From a virus: 21,628 bases of DNA. The stretch is from positions 1 to 21,628 of IMG/VR virus record IMGVR_UViG_3300009180_000253; one strand, 5' to 3'. Positions 21,404-21,628 of the stretch are shown here, one piece after another. Made by a program: the position numbers and the translations under genes. Numbering within the stretch: the first letter of the stretch is position 1; each line of letters starts with the position of its first letter. Below the pieces are notes generated by a model, which was not told the origin of the DNA, did not search any database, and saw only the letters and a list, made by a program, of their open reading frames with translations.

Positions 21404-21628
21404 ATGAAATATTCATCCGATGAAGAATTTATACGAGTGTGGCTAGAATTAAAGTCTGCTACCAAAGTTGCTAATTTTTTTAAGCAAACAGTTCGATCAG
21501 TATACATTCGCAGAAAAGCCCTTGAAGCAAGGCACAAGATTTCTTTAGATGCAAATTCAGGCACATTTACACCAACAAGATTAATAACCCCTGGCAATAT
21601 GCGTAGGGAACTTGAAGTAGATTTTGGA
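21404..21628 (+). CDS. HTH-type N-terminus of a rightward gene (partial), possibly a metallophosphoesterase
   Basis: An open frame from ATG at 21404 to the right edge, 75 residues without a stop, and the only plus-strand gene. It begins MKYSSDEEFIRVWLELKSAT, then KVANFFKQTVRSVYIRRKAL, a helix-turn-helix-like segment, and RHKISLDANSGTFTPTRLIT. The ribosome site AGGGG is nine bases before the ATG. Phage genes with this opening ('DEEFI-x-x-W-x-x-x-x-S-x-x-x-VA-x-x-x-x-x-x-VRSVY-x-RR-x-x-LE') often go on to a calcineurin-like phosphoesterase domain; that part would lie outside the window, so the second function is an inference. It probably belongs to a replication or early-gene block transcribed to the right. 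Confidence 0.7.
   Translation, partial: MKYSSDEEFIRVWLELKSATKVANFFKQTVRSVYIRRKALEARHKISLDANSGTFTPTRLITPGNMRRELEVDFG

Noticed and set aside
1-21628. tRNA genes, insertion sequences, integrase/att sites and anti-defence genes
   Set aside because: None could be recognised on either strand; no gap is large enough for most of them, and no terminal inverted repeats or transposase motifs were seen.

Overview
The window is a stretch of a tailed-phage (or prophage) genome. Its core is a head, tail and DNA-ejection gene block in the same order as Salmonella phage P22: small terminase, large terminase, portal, scaffold, coat, gp4, gp10, gp26 position, gp14, gp7, gp20, gp16, tailspike. A short-tailed (podovirus) particle is therefore very likely. 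The DNA is AT-rich by eye. Shine-Dalgarno sites and sigma70-like hexamers point to a bacterial, probably proteobacterial, host. I see no integrase, repressor, tRNA or host gene, so I cannot say whether the phage is temperate or name the host.

Layout: 28 of the 29 genes recognised lie on the minus strand and read from high to low coordinates. Only the gene cut by the right edge (21404 onward) is on the plus strand, so 21357-21403 is a divergent promoter region. From right to left on the minus strand come: (a) a small PD-(D/E)XK/VRR-NUC-type nuclease, two unknown small proteins and a beta-rich probable virion protein; (b) four tiny overlapping genes at 19431-20159, two of which run with short starts inside AT-rich DNA and are easy to miss; (c) packaging genes terS and terL; (d) portal, scaffold and coat; (e) tail completion genes (gp4-, gp10- and gp26-position proteins and a gp14-like GNAT-fold protein); (f) three ejection-type proteins, the last with an N-terminal M15-peptidase-like domain; (g) a pectate-lyase-fold tailspike; (h) a separate unit with a 44-residue protein and a YadA-head-repeat fibre; (i) a DUF7936-like protein, another beta-rich protein and three small membrane or lysis-type proteins running off the left edge.

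Genes are packed tightly, mostly with TAATG, ATGA or GTGA overlaps, which implies translational coupling along a long late transcript. Three places break the pattern. A 163-base gap before the coat gene holds a near-consensus promoter (TTGATA-17-TACAAT) and a leader of about 110 bases. A 69-base gap after the coat gene holds a hairpin. A gap after the tailspike holds another near-consensus promoter (TTGACA-17-TATATT) directly before the 44-residue gene. These suggest that coat and the second adhesin unit can be expressed independently of the read-through transcript. The 95-base gap before terS is extremely AT-rich and shows no convincing promoter. No gap exceeds 300 bases.

How the parts work together: TerS/TerL package DNA through the portal into a coat shell built on the scaffold. 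The gp4/gp10/needle-position proteins close the portal. The gp7/gp20/gp16-like proteins are ejected with the DNA, and the M15 domain could open peptidoglycan. The tailspike and the YadA-like fibre provide two kinds of surface recognition. The left-edge membrane proteins probably belong to lysis. All family names come from recognition of motifs and gene order, not from a search.
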